Of a DNA stretch of 64,000 nt, positions 33,631 through 45,225 are shown piece by piece. The translations under genes were made by a program, and so were the position numbers. Each line of letters begins with the position of its first letter. Positions within the stretch are counted from its first letter, which is position 1. The stretch spans positions 1-64,000 of the forward strand of contig JAGHQL010000069.1 of the NCBI GenBank assembly GCA_020080175.1, in the 5' to 3' direction. Origin of the DNA: Glutinoglossum americanum. Its lineage: Eukaryota > Ascomycota > Geoglossomycetes > Geoglossales > Geoglossaceae. The notes beneath the pieces are model-generated. The model was not told where the DNA came from, searched no databases, and saw only the letters and a list, made by a program, of their open reading frames with translations.

Positions 33631-36603
33631 TCATGGCAAAATTTCAACTCTGATATCAACAGTCTCCCAGTTGAATCCCTTTCGATAACTTGCGTCAAGG
33701 TCCTTCAGAAAACGCCTCACGTCGTCCACCGAGCTGGGGGAGCTCGAGCCCTCGTTCTCTCTCATCTTATCCACCCCCTCGAAGCTAAGAAGTTGGGGAC
33801 GCTCGGTCAGAGGAGGCACGCACGCAAGAACCTTGAATGTGCTGACGATTGGTACCCCTGCTGCGCTAGCCTTTCGCATACCAGGTGCCATTAAGAGACT
33901 ACTAGTGAGCGGCATAATTTTGTGAGGACCCAAGATCATATACTGTTCTCCCCGGGGAAAGACGACCTGGACGCCGAACCGGGAATTGCAGATTAGAAGT
34001 GCGAAGCTCAAGGACTGGTTGGTGAGGTTATGAAAGCTGAATTCAACCTGCTCTTTCTCTTTCAATACCAATATCCCTTCCCTCCATGGATCCTTTCGAG
34101 ACTGGTGCTGGGAGGGAATAACTGCCTTCACCGAAATGAGAGTAGGGGGTGTGTTAGGCCGTACGCCTGGATTTCTCAATTCCTTGATCACCTTGAACTT
34201 TGCCAAGTGTTCCAGACGAAGTATTAGCTTGGGGATACTCTCCCGCAGCGTTTCTTTCTTGGCTGATAGTGGTTTCAAGTATTGGCCTTCAAGCTTTGCG
34301 AAGGTACCTGTCCAGTCCTGAATTTCGAAGTTGCATTGCTCGTTGATCCTGACCCGGAACGGTACGTCAACATCGCTGTTCGGTTCCATGTAAAGCCAGG
34401 TCTGGTTTTCTCTCAGCTGATCCCAACGTTTCATGAAGTCATTATCGGTCACGACGTCGTCGGCGGCAGGAAGATGGGCAATAAAGCGAACGCCAAACTT
34501 CTTGATAGTGGGCCGCCTTTGCAAGACGGCCAGGTACCTTTGGTCTCTCATCGAAAGGCTATTCGAAGTCCAATAGATTGATGCGACAGAATCTCTTATC
34601 CTGACTTTGCTCACCCTCATCTCACCAAGGATGTCGGATCTCTGAATCTGTTTGCTGGGATCGAAGTTCTTTTGGAGAATGGCATACTCCGAATTTTTCT
34701 CCACTCCGCTCAGTATGCCACCAAGCAGGCAAACCGATGGATTATCCGGTTTTATTTCGACAGAAAGAGCGTGTATACGAGACCGGATCTTGTTCACAAA
34801 GAAGCAGTTCCTGTCTCCCACAAGCTTTAGAGTTTTGTCGCAACTACTATCCCGGACTTTGTGGCAAACTGCGTCACAAATTGTTTCCGAGTAGGCGCTC
34901 GTGGAGCTGTTGCAAAGGGTATGGAGCAGACAGTAGGTCAATAATCCGTAATTAGAGTTAGTACTGGGGGGTTCAGCTGTCAGTTCCCTTTGAACGAGAG
35001 CTCCGAGGACAACAAAGCCTTGTTTGTTATCCAACTGCCGCGGCGTCTGGTCGTCGCCAGGTGGCATATTGCCGCTAGGACGGCGAAGGTCGAGAACCGC
35101 CGTCAGGGCCAAGCCTGCGTTCAACATGTCTATGATGTGGGCGACCCAGAGATAATTTCCGCTGAAGTCGCTTGGCACGAGAAAGAAGTCATTGACATTG
35201 GTATGACCGTCCGTGGAGCGAGAATCCATGCCCCCGTAACCTGAGAAGTGAAAGTAGACGATATCCCCTTTCCTGCAGCGTTTGGCCAATGTTTCCAACT
35301 CTTTGTTAATATTGTCGAATGTAGGAGTAAGTGAATTCCTGGTGTCGTTAGGGCTTGGATTCGGCGCGAGCAGCTTCACGATAGAGCCTTCAGGGATCTG
35401 GAGGGTGTTGAGAAGATATTGTTCAACTGCAAGAACATCGTTAATACAGCCGTGCATGGGCTCGAATGTTGTCTTGTCTATCAAGGACTGCTTAGGAAGC
35501 TGGTAGCAATCAATCCCAATCAATACTGCCCATTGTTTAGGTATGAGGTTGTCCAGCCACCTTGGGAGCCATTCCAAAACGACTTGAAGACCCGGGGACT
35601 CAGGATTGTCGGCCGGCTTTGACGTCATTCCGAAATGGTCAGAGCAAATGGCGATTGTTGTGGAGTGAGGAAGAATGGCCCATATGGGGGAGAGCCGCTG
35701 GGGGTAGGTCAGCGCTAAATCTTTTCTCTTTCCCTCGTGGATCTACCAACAAGTTGGCTTTGGGGCTCAGGATTCCTGGCAAAGCAGCAGACGACCCTAA
35801 TTTCTTTCTCTGCCTCCTCGCCCCGTTTCCCAGTCATGACGATGAAGTTATCCTGGGCCTTTTGAACGTCCTCAATGGATTTGTTGTCAATGTTCGTCTG
35901 ATTCATCGCGGCCCATTGTTTCAGCCCTGGATAATAATGCGGGGTATTTAGTAATATGATCCCCCGAGTCAAAGTCAGTAGTCTCCCGGCGCTTCCCTCC
36001 CGTTCACCTGACATGACGATGGCCTGGAGCGCTCCTGTGTAAGTCATGACGTCCCGAACCTGGTCGGGGCCTCAAAACACCTACCTTCTCGCACACAACG
36101 CCGCCTAAGCCATGGCCAACAAGGATGATGGGACGGTTTTCCTGGTAGAGTGAGCCCCACGACACAACTATGTTTTTACTGGAACGGCCTACGAAGTCTC
36201 CGCCCCGATTATTGTCCACTTCCCTCAACAGCTTCTCCGCGTAAGTCTTGATGTTGTCTGAGGAGGCGGGATCCACCGTTGCACTGTATCCAAAGGCGAC
36301 AACCCTACCGCTGGGGACCTTGTTCTGTAGCCTTTCCTTGAGCCATGTGTTGTCTGTTTGGCTCACTATCCACGCCGTCTCGGGCTCGTTGAGGTCGGGG
36401 ACAAAAATAATGCTGAGTGCGTATTTGTTAGCAAACCGGCGGGGCTTTCAGCGACTCCGGAAATAGAGCTGGACCGCATACTCGGCAAGACAGTCCTGTG
36501 TCCTGGCGGGCGCATAGAGTTCTACAAAGCCCTCCTGGCGCGGTTCTCGGCTCTGCCCGGCCGATTCCCCTATCGATTGTCGATTCCGATCGGGGTTTCC
36601 CAT
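33631..36603 (-). CDS. SesB-like alpha/beta hydrolase fused to a caspase-like domain; both look non-catalytic
   Basis: Exons are 36603-36482, 36412-36081, 36034-35751 and 35697-33631, giving 934 aa. Residues about 30-245 match the SesB-type serine-esterase domain found at the N-terminus of fungal NLR proteins (LYAP..DIIFVPDL, RVVAFGYSA, GIILLNTPH), but the nucleophile motif GxSxG reads GHGLGG (140-145). Residues about 300-530 match the caspase p20 fold (WAVLIGIDCY, INDV, DIVYFHFSGYGG, TAVLD). The usual SGHG histidine is Tyr, and the LDCCHSG cysteine region reads LDLRRPSG. The C-terminal half resembles the beta-sandwich after some caspase-like domains. The joining intron (35750-35698, branch CTGAC) is 53 bases; two separate genes remain possible. 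The gene diverges from a DUF2235 gene. A regulatory or recognition role is inference. Confidence 0.72.
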
Positions 36604-37319
36604 TCCGCGTTGTAGCAAATGCTATTGCTTCTTCAGTAATTGTGTCTGTTACTGGGGGGTACGATGGAGAGCTCAGAAGGTTTTCATATTAAGGAGGATA
36701 GATTTTTGTTGTAGGATAGCTTGCAAGCTGGCGCTATCCGACTTGGCCCCCAAAGTGGGCTGGATGTGGGAACTGGCGGAAGCGGTTTGGATCATCACTA
36801 ATACCAATCAGAAGTAAACTATCCGCATTTGATATGGCATGGTTCTCTAGGGCGACTCCGAAGCTGTCACGTTGGCAAGAGACAGATGAGTGGAGGGTCC
36901 ACGGCCTCGATAGGAAGCAGATCAGCAATGCCTACAAGCCCTCGATGACAAACACAGTGCTTAATTGGTTAAAAATGCACAAAAATCCCTCATCATCACA
37001 ATCATGTTCATCTGGCGGCTCGTCCTGTCGCCCAGCCAGTCGGATGTGACAAAGCAGCTCCGGAGACTGCTACCATGGAGAGAGCATCTTGCTCTATGGT
37101 GCAAAGCCAGTAAAAAGATGCACATATCAACGCGCTCCAGGCACTTCCCGGGATCCTATAGTCTGTCAGCTGGAGTCAGACCATACCCATCAGCTATCCA
37201 AATCTCCTTCATCCTATTCATTCTACAAATATAGGCATAGTTGATGAGAAACCCAGCAGCTTTGTATGCAATTTTTCTTATCTCGTGTGTGTGCTGGAGG
37301 GGCCCACGACGCCTTCACC
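36604..37319. promoter_or_regulatory. Divergent upstream region of the hydrolase/caspase-like fusion and DUF2235 gene
   Basis: 716 bases between divergent starts. No coding feature or known site was recognised, though it must carry both promoters. Such sharing fits co-expression of the pair. Confidence 0.5.
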
Positions 37320-38961
37320 ATGGATAGTGATACTACTAATCCAAATTCACGTCCCTGCTCAAAGAAGATAGTTGTTTGCTGCGATGGCACAGGATACAGA
37401 GAACATTCCGGAACCCTTATAACCAATGTGTCAAGAATCTCGCGTTGTATCCGTCCATTTCACAAGGAAGCTGAAGTCCCGCAAGTGGTATACTACCAGT
37501 CAGGAGTTGGGACGGAAACCTGGACCTTGTCGAGCCTTTTTCGGCAAGCCTTCGGGAAAGGTCCGTTGGACTAAGTAACCCTTCCGTCCATTCTTTCAGC
37601 AACCCCACTCACACACAGCCAGGAATCCACGAGAGGATCATGGAAGCATACAGCTTCATCTGCCACAATTATCACTGCGAGAACGATGAAATATACTTGA
37701 TAGGTTACTCTAGAGGCGCTTTTACTGCGAGATGCATCGCACATCTTATTCACGATGTTGGGCTTCTCAAAAAGTCCGGCCTGTATCACCTACCCAAGGT
37801 TTTCTCCTTGTGGAAGGGGCATGACGGAAATTGGAAGACTGAAATTGATGGGCTACTGAACACTGACTCCGGGAACGGCCAGTCACCTCAGTCACTCCTT
37901 CGCAAGGACATCCGCATCAAGGTTTGCGCCTTGTGGGATACAGTCAGCTCTTTAGGCTTCCCATGGCCCGCTTGGCTTTGGTGGCTTCAGTGGCCCGCTT
38001 GGCTTCAGTGGCCAGTGACGGGGAATATGAAATTTGTTGATTCCGACCTCTGCCCTAGCATCGAACACGCTTTCCAGGCCCTTTCCCTGCAGGAGCGTCG
38101 ACACCACTTCCTCCCAATTGTTTGGAAACTTCCGGCCCAGCACCCGACATTAGGTGAAAAAAGAGTGCTGGAGCAATGCTGGTTCCTTGGCTACCACGGT
38201 GACATTGGTGGCGGCAATCAAGAAGAGTCTCTGGCACAATTTGCCCTGGTGTGGATACTATCCAAGCTTAAGGGGTATTTGGATTTCGATGAGGAGAACA
38301 TTTGGAAGCCTGCTTCCGAGACATCTAACTGGACATGGATGCAACCAATCGATCAGAAAGAAGCCAAAGGTGAGAAGGAGTCCCCTAAGCAGGTACTCCG
38401 GCAAGCTTTCGCTAATAACTACAAGATCCAGTCAAGGTCAACGCCACCGTGAAAGACTCTTTCAGAGGAATCTTTACATTGGGCGGGTCGACACACCGGA
38501 AACCACGCAAACATTTTTGGTGTCCATCACATGGTGAATACAAGCATGATGATTTTGTCTCATACGAGGGCATACACGTGACTGTGCGTATTTTGAGAGA
38601 ACTGAAGGCCGCTCCGCCCTGTGCGTTGCTTAAAGAGTACGAATCAGGATCGTGGAACATCACGGATACTGTAGGCATATACAACGTTGAGGAAAGCAAG
38701 TGGAACAACACCGAGTTGCACCTGCTTCGAAGGTGGCTTGATCAGGAGGCAACCATTGTGCAGAAGATGGGTAAAGAAAAAATTGGTAATAATGGTGAAA
38801 ATAAGGGTAGTAAGGTCGAAAACGAAGAAAGTAATACTCTGGTGGCCTTATTATTAGCGAAGGTTCAGGAACTGTTGTCTGTCAAGTCTCTACGTCAGGA
38901 ACTGTTGTCCGTCAAGCCTCCACGTCAGGATGCGGACTGCAGCCTTCGCGTAGAGCTATAG
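37320..38961 (+). CDS. DUF2235 (Tle1-like) alpha/beta hydrolase
   Basis: Exons are 37320-37560, 37623-38369 and 38432-38961, giving 505 aa. DUF2235 is the catalytic fold of Tle1-type phospholipases and is widespread in fungi with unknown substrates. Motifs are present in order: VVCCDGTGYR near the N-terminus, GIHERIMEAYSFICHNY, the nucleophile elbow GYSRGAFTAR (Ser about 110), ALWDTVSSLGFP, IEHAFQALSLQERR, and LGYHGDIGGG with the probable catalytic His/Asp (about 272). A Trp-rich insertion made of short repeats follows SSLGFP. The tail carries two copies of a 10-residue ELLSVK..RQ unit. An in-frame ATG at 37266 is an alternative start. No signal peptide is seen, so it is probably cytosolic. 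It diverges from the caspase-like fusion gene. Confidence 0.82.
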
Positions 38962-39844
38962 TGATGACCTTTGGTGGGTTATGCGACTTCGGAGGAGAAC
39001 AACTAGGGGTCAGGTAAATTGAGTGGGAACTATTTAATCTCGATATCTTGTAATTAATTCTAATTCTAAGGTGCCCGGCAGCGGGCTTTTATCTTGCAAG
39101 AATAAGAGCTTGTTGAGGCCCTCGGACCCTGCTCGAGCTGTTGGGTACTGTGGAGGCTCTGGTTCACCTGGTAGGTAGAAGGACGGTTCTATCAAGCAGC
39201 TCGTGGGTGCGGTAGGTAAGCTACCCCTGCCAAGGCACATGACTGATAACTAGCTAATAAGCTACCACTTCCGCAGCATAGAAACCACCTCCACAGTACT
39301 ATGGTAGTTGCTTTTAGCGTGTGCAAAAATTCGTGCAAAACCAGGGGTATCTCGGCACCCCTGCACCCTACACATTGCGCTTTTTTGTAGAGCAGATGTC
39401 AAAGCAGATTATCTTTTAATTTGAGCGAAAACGGTCCATTATTGCGTGCGCGCCACCGTCGTGAAGTTGGCTCCGTCAACTCGCCCGGATCCACCGCCTC
39501 ACATTAAATGAACCCTTAAAAAAAAAAATTTTTTTTTCCCCTCTTTATTTTACTGTATATTTCACGGGGCTGAGAAGGCACTCAATTGAGCGTAATAAAT
39601 ACATGTTATTTGAATATACAGGCCTCCTTTTAACTCCTCCCTGTGTACGTCTTTTCTCTCTCTCTCTCTCTCTCTCGCACATGCGCATGCGCATGCGCGC
39701 TCCAGTCTTCCCCCAGGTTCCCCCTCCTTTATCCCTCCCTGACATCTTCCTCCACCTCCCTCGCCTTCGCCGCCTTCCTTGAGGTCTTCCAGACCCTGTC
39801 TAGAGACATCCCAGCCGTCTGTGTCTCCTTTTCCATCTCCCCCA
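38962..39844. other. Intergenic region with simple repeats
   Basis: No gene seen. An A run directly followed by a T run lies at about 39518-39537. A (CT)n run at 39655-39676 is followed by alternating GCATGC units to about 39702, a sequence type able to adopt Z-DNA. Confidence 0.6.
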
Positions 39845-42530
39845 CTACACCCTCATAGTCCCTGTATCCCCAGCCCGCCTCTGCACCTCATCGATGATAC
39901 TTTTGCGTGTGGAGTAATACTGGCGCTCACCGAATGGTCGCCAAGTACTCTTCCAATGCTTATCAAGCTCCTCGATCGAGGGCCGGCCACCAAGGCCCAC
40001 CGTCCATTCCCTCTAAAGGTCGGGGATAGTCTTGACTTCCCGACACAGCCTGTGAACTGGCGCAGACTCCCCACGGGCAGCTTGCGCAACTGGGGGGAGC
40101 AAAAGCTCAGTGGGGGTGCTCAGGTGAGGTGCAAGATGGGAAGGAGTATAGTGAAGGGGAAGGCGAGAGGACGAGAATGGTGGCGATGGTAGAGGAGGAG
40201 AAGGGCCCACGGGTGAGGGAGAGTCCATCCGAGAACCCCGAGTGGGAGAATAGATCCCGTGAGGCACCATTCTCGACCTTTTCGGGGTGAACTCAAGGCT
40301 CCATCGACCACCCAGAAAATCACCCCGGGACTGCGTTAGGAGCCGGAGCTCCCGCTCGACACTGATGAGCCGTGCGTCTAATGCTGTGACCGACGCTTCA
40401 TTTGCTCTCGTGAGTGTTCGAAGGGCCTCCGCGATGGCAGGGAGGGTCTTCGCCACTGCTATTAGATGTGGATCCTCCCCCCCCATCTCTGCACTCACAC
40501 GGGACAGTCTCTCCTCGAGGGTGGCGTATTCCGGTGATGTGAACAGAGGATCAGCGAAGATGGGGTGGTCAGGGAAGGCGCGGCGGTAAAAAACAGAGTC
40601 CTGATATAGCAGTTAGCCAGTTATTCAAAAAAAAAATTTTTTTCCCACAAGAAAGGAGGGAAGGGGAAGGAAGGCCCCTAGCCTGTAGAAAAACAACTCT
40701 AAGCTTCTCTAGAAGCTCAAAAAAGGCCCCAGCAGCGCGGTTCGGGTCTACCTTCTCGGTGGCCTCGGGACGCTCAAGATGAGCAGCAAGCCAGCCATCC
40801 AAAGCAGGCCAAACACGACATTGAAGGGCTACAGGAGGGACAGCAGTCTCTCGGGGGAGAAAGTATGCGCCAGGATAGTCAGGCTCAAAGTCTGCTATCC
40901 CCCTCGTAAATTCCCGTGGTAGGGTTGTTAAATAGCAACCGGTCATTTGATCTGCATTCCAACGGCCACCGCGGCGAATCTATAACACCCGTAGTTAATG
41001 ATAGAAAGAGAAAGTGGGGAAAGGGGGGAAAAAAAAGAAGAAATCCATATACTTGGTCTTCTGAAACTCCATTCTCTTCTGCAACCCTCGCCCCAGAGAC
41101 TCTTCCGGCATGTGTCTTCTTTGAAGACCGAATCCCGCAAGCCTTATAGAGCCGTGCTGTCCAGTTATAAGCAGTCGAATCGCTTAATCGATCCTGGGTA
41201 GCTGCATTATCTCGTTTGAGCACCTTGACTAGATACCAGTCAGGGCCGGTCCGAAAGCAAGGGAATGGCTCTCCTGAGCAATGCTATCTCTAGAAGAAAT
41301 AGACAGCCAATGCACCAATGAGACAGGATCGGAAGTCTCGATGGCATAAAGTAGCGCCATATTCTACACGGCCACGCTGGTTTGTCTTGCCTATACCCAA
41401 AAAAGAGTTAGCCAATTATCAATAGAATAGTAGAGGGGAAAGAAGAGAGGGGAGGAGACTCTCTTCTTATCTTCTTACCTTGGTCCATTACTGCAACTAA
41501 ACACCAAACACCCGACCTCCGGCCTTCCTCGGGTAGAGAGAGCGAAAAGGTCTGGAAGTTCCATTGAGAGGCGATTAGATAGCCTTAGAAGCATGGAGTT
41601 GCCAAAAAGAAAGTCTACCTATGCTCGAGATGACTAATGAACGGGAGCTTCTCTCAGCCCAGGCAGCCCTTGTAAGGTCTGGGATTTGGGAAGCAAGATA
41701 CCCATCCGTGATGGTACCAATACCATGGTCGTTAAACTCCTCTCGACGGCGCGTATGCTGACCATGTGCAATGGTTGTTTTTAAAGCCTTTATCGCGACA
41801 TTCTCAGGCTTTGGCGCATTATACTCACCGCAGGAGAACTGATGTGCCCAGAGCTCATTAGTAGCAGAGACGTAACTACGTACTGTATTATACATTAATA
41901 CCAGCTCAGACTGCGATGTATCATTATTTCCTTCAACAATTCGAACATCATCAAATTCCCCCTTCATACCTTCCTCTCTCTCCACATCTACCCCTCCTTC
42001 TACTGTAATATCTTCAGGTTTCCTCCTCTTCCGCAGGCCCTCCATCTTGACCGCCTTCTGCTTCTTCTCCGCATTCAGACGGGCACACTGTTTTGGCGAA
42101 CGATTGGCCACCCGGGTCTTAATAAAGAGGAGTAGCTTCCCTTCATCAACCCAGTCTCCGGGGAGCTGTTTACCACTAGGGAGGAAGTCCATTTCGCGGC
42201 ATCAGGCCTAAATTATAAAATATAAGATAATAATTAATATTAGTGGTTAGTAAAACACTCTCTCCCCCCAAAAAAAAAACTACCCCGCCAAATAGTATGC
42301 CAATTGAGGAGAAAGTGGGAACTACTTACATGCCATTCCCTTTGCTTGGGAATGTAATTCTTAGCTGTATTTTTTGGCCGATGCGTCAAATGGTACTCGA
42401 GGGTCTCGTCACGGATCCTCTCGCAGAGGAGGTCTAGCTGCTGCTGGTGCTCGGCATCAGCAGTATTATCGATAGAGGCAGCGGGAGGCCTGATAGGGGG
42501 GGTGGATGACGCCAAGACCCAGTACACCAT
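39845..42530 (-). mobile_element. Crypton-type tyrosine-recombinase transposon gene, degraded
   Basis: Read 42530 to 39845, the pieces follow the Crypton layout. There is an N-terminal Ndc10/CBF3-like DNA-binding segment (NTAKNYIPKQREW, DEGKLLLFI, TVRSYVSATNELW) and a stretch ending GTITDGY. The tyrosine-recombinase core shows RSSKKTHAGRVSGARVAEE with the HxxR motif, RRGGRWN and the presumed nucleophile in TGCYLT. The C-terminal end is a GCR1_C-like domain (REWTVGLGGRPSIEELDKHW). Introns are recognisable at about 42315-42214 (approximate) and 41051-40984, and a GC-AG intron probably at 40685-40602. The frame is interrupted by in-frame stops (a TGA just after the first intron, a TAG just before REWTVGLGG), one in the YFF region near 41290 and at least one frameshift near 41620. 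It is therefore unlikely to make a full recombinase. Element ends were not found. Confidence 0.75.
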
Positions 42531-42723
42531 ATCCTTCCTCCTTAGACAATTCTAATTTAATCATTTACACCCCCAAATGTACCCTTGTATCCCCCAACTA
42601 ACAGACTCGCGGGGATCCCAGCAAACTTTAAGGACCGACCTTGCCCCTCCGTCCCGCCCTCCACTGAGTGCTTCGACAATTGTTTTATTCCGACTTCTCT
42701 TTTCCTTCTCAACGGTAGACATA

Positions 42724-44310
42724 ATGCTGCTGCTCTTGCTATCTGTGCTCGGCTCCCTCTCCAGTCTAGCTCAAGCACAAGGTGACACCAACGCGACCAA
42801 CGGCGCCGACGCGCAGTGCCCGGTCAACATCCCGGGATTCACACACCATGGTAATTGTAACCTTCTCTGTCGGCGGGCGTCATGGATCGATGTCCTGGTC
42901 TTTTTCCTGGGCAACTATGTCGCGCACGCCGCGACCGTCGTAAGCCGCCCCAGCCAGAGTGTCTTGAGCAATGTGTTTAATATTATGATCGCCTTACTCT
43001 TCCCTGGCGGCGGGGTCCGAAACGGCGTGGAGGCAATCCTCACCCTCGCCAAGTTTGCCCCCACCGATCTGCAAGTAGCGGCTCGAGCGGGTGCGTTGTG
43101 CACCGTCATCAAGAGGATCCCTGACGACGTTCCGGCCCCGTCGGCGAGTGGAACCACGGAAGCGGACCGTCCCGCTAAGGGTGGGGGCGTAGAGATAGAG
43201 ATTCAACAGACACAAGGAGAGCATGCTCGCGATTGTGGGAACAACAACATTGATCTGGAGACCCCCACGCCGAAAGCGCATGAGCCAGGTCAAGAGGAAG
43301 TGCGGTCCAGAACAGGTACTTTCCCGCCCACCTAACGTCATTCTCCTTTGGCAGTTGAAGCTTACGCATATCATGACCTATTTTCAGAGCCATTACCGCT
43401 CGTCGCAGCGAAAATCCACGGTCGCTGTCGGTTACCAGATGGCTACGACCTAGTTGAGGTGCCGGACACAGCAACTTTCATCGACGATGACAAGGCCGCT
43501 CAGCCGGCGCTCTCCCGTCCTCAGCGGCTGTGGCGGTGGGCAACAGCAATGTTCCGTGCCAAACCCGAGCCGCGGACGACCGTCTGTTGCAGCTACAACT
43601 TCATCAAGATCCTGGTCTCCATTGCGCAGCTGCTATTTACTATCTCAACGCTTTACCGTACGCGTGGCGATCAGCTCGATCTTTACGGGTACGCGGCTTT
43701 CGGACTGACGGTCGCGCCATACGCGTGGATATCGTTTATTAATTTGCTAGGTAACCTGATGCGCCCACAGTACGACACCATTTTCGTGGTGGAGTCGACC
43801 GATCTTGACGAGCTCCGCAAGTTGATCGCGAAATCGGACCACCAGACGAAGGAACGCTTCACGGTGACGGGAACAGTGGGACGTCTGACAGTTCCTGCGC
43901 AGGCGGATGTAAGACGGATCTATGACACGACTCCCAGGAACCTGAAAACCCTGTTTCTTGCCAGCTTCTTCATTGGTGTCATTCCTATCGTCATCGTTGG
44001 AGGGTTCTCCAGTTTCGCCCCCGGGCAGAGCGCCCTGCACCAGCGGGTGTGGACAATGACGTGGCTCGTATTAGGTTTCTTCATCGGGATTGGGGTAGGA
44101 CCGCTCGCTGCACACATAGAGGATCGCCCAATGGTCAACCGCACGGGGCTGCGAGGGCGCCTTTTCAAGCCCGGGGTCTTGTTAGGAGTCCTTGTGGCCG
44201 TCGGATGTGCAGCGACGGCCATTGGCGGCTTCGTCGTCGTTGCGCAGATGATCCTTGACTTTGGCGTATGTTTTGAGCTCCGAAATAGCGATGGTGGTGT
44301 GACTTTGTAG
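42724..44310 (+). CDS. Multi-pass membrane protein of unknown function
   Basis: Exons are 42724-43315 and 43355-44310, giving 515 aa. The joining intron is only 39 bases (GTACTT, CCTAAC, GGCAG). A signal peptide (MLLLLLSVLGSLSSLAQA) is followed by a short Asn/Cys-containing segment, one or two hydrophobic segments (WIDVLVFFLGNYV and NIMIALLF), and a long polar loop with many acids and Pro. Four to five further membrane segments follow (ILVSIAQLLFTISTLY, YAAFGLTVAPYAWISF, LFLASFFIGVIPIVIV, WLVLGFFIGIGVGPL, VLLGVLVAVGCAATAIG). I know such proteins only as uncharacterised fungal ones. The start at 42724 is chosen for its signal peptide; an in-frame ATG at 42577 would bury it. It diverges from the Crypton gene across about 190 bases. 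Confidence 0.75.
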
Positions 44311-45225
44311 ACTCGGAAGTTGCAGAACTCGAGTCACGTCGGGAGAGGGTGAAGTGGGGCTAGAACCAACGAAGCTGCCCCGCGGTCATCGTTGCTGATC
44401 TAGGGCACTAACTTGTGTCAGAAGCTTCTCTTTGGGCATTTGCTTGGGATGGAATCTGCTTGGAATGGCCTCCTCAAGGAATTCTATTTTTAGCATATTG
44501 GAGGAGGACAGATTTGGAGATATACAGAAAGCTAAATCCACGCCTTCTACCCCTAATTTCGGGCTCAGGTTTCCGCCGCCGCAGATCCCATGAGTCATCA
44601 GGCCACGCTACCTCGGGTATTTCCTTTTGGGAAGGCATCACAAATCGACGAAACGGAGGGCGGTATTTCCAGAAGGGAGGTGGAAGAGAGAAGACAGAGA
44701 ACTGTATTCTCGGGAAGAGCGCGGAGTCGATTCCAGGCAGACTGCCGTGGGAATTGCGCATTCAGCTGCAACAGCTGTGGCTCGCCAAGGCATATCGATC
44801 TTGGCCGCTGAATCCCTTAGCTTCGTTCGTTGTGCGCGCACTTCGCCCCCTTTTCCTCATGCAAGCCCTGGTTTCTGGCAGGAGTCGTGCGAGTGCCATC
44901 GAGGGGAGCACGGCAAGATTGCTTGTCGATCATTACAAGTCATATCTGATACTTTGATACTCCGCCGCCTGCGATCTCGCCTCCGAGTTCAACCTTCTCT
45001 GAATGAAACTAGCGCGTCTTGAACCAGGCAAAAAGTTCTCACGCACTCCATGTTCCTCACGTACTCCTCCATCTCCACCATGGCTTTTGGAATGATACTG
45101 TGTATCGGTGGGAAGAGATAATCATTCAGAACCCGTAGCCCTTGATTCCGTCAGAAAGATCACCTTTAGAACTGCCGCGGGAGAGAATACCATTGAACAT
45201 ATCAAGCAGACTATCGAAAGCCATG
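44311..45225. other. Intergenic, nothing supported
   Basis: About 0.9 kb. Overlapping open frames (for example 44415-44957 on plus) have atypical composition and no domain. No RNA gene or repeat is seen. Confidence 0.5.

Noticed and set aside
44415-44957. 180-codon open frame on plus
   Set aside because: Overlaps other frames, has no domain, and its composition is unlike neighbouring genes.
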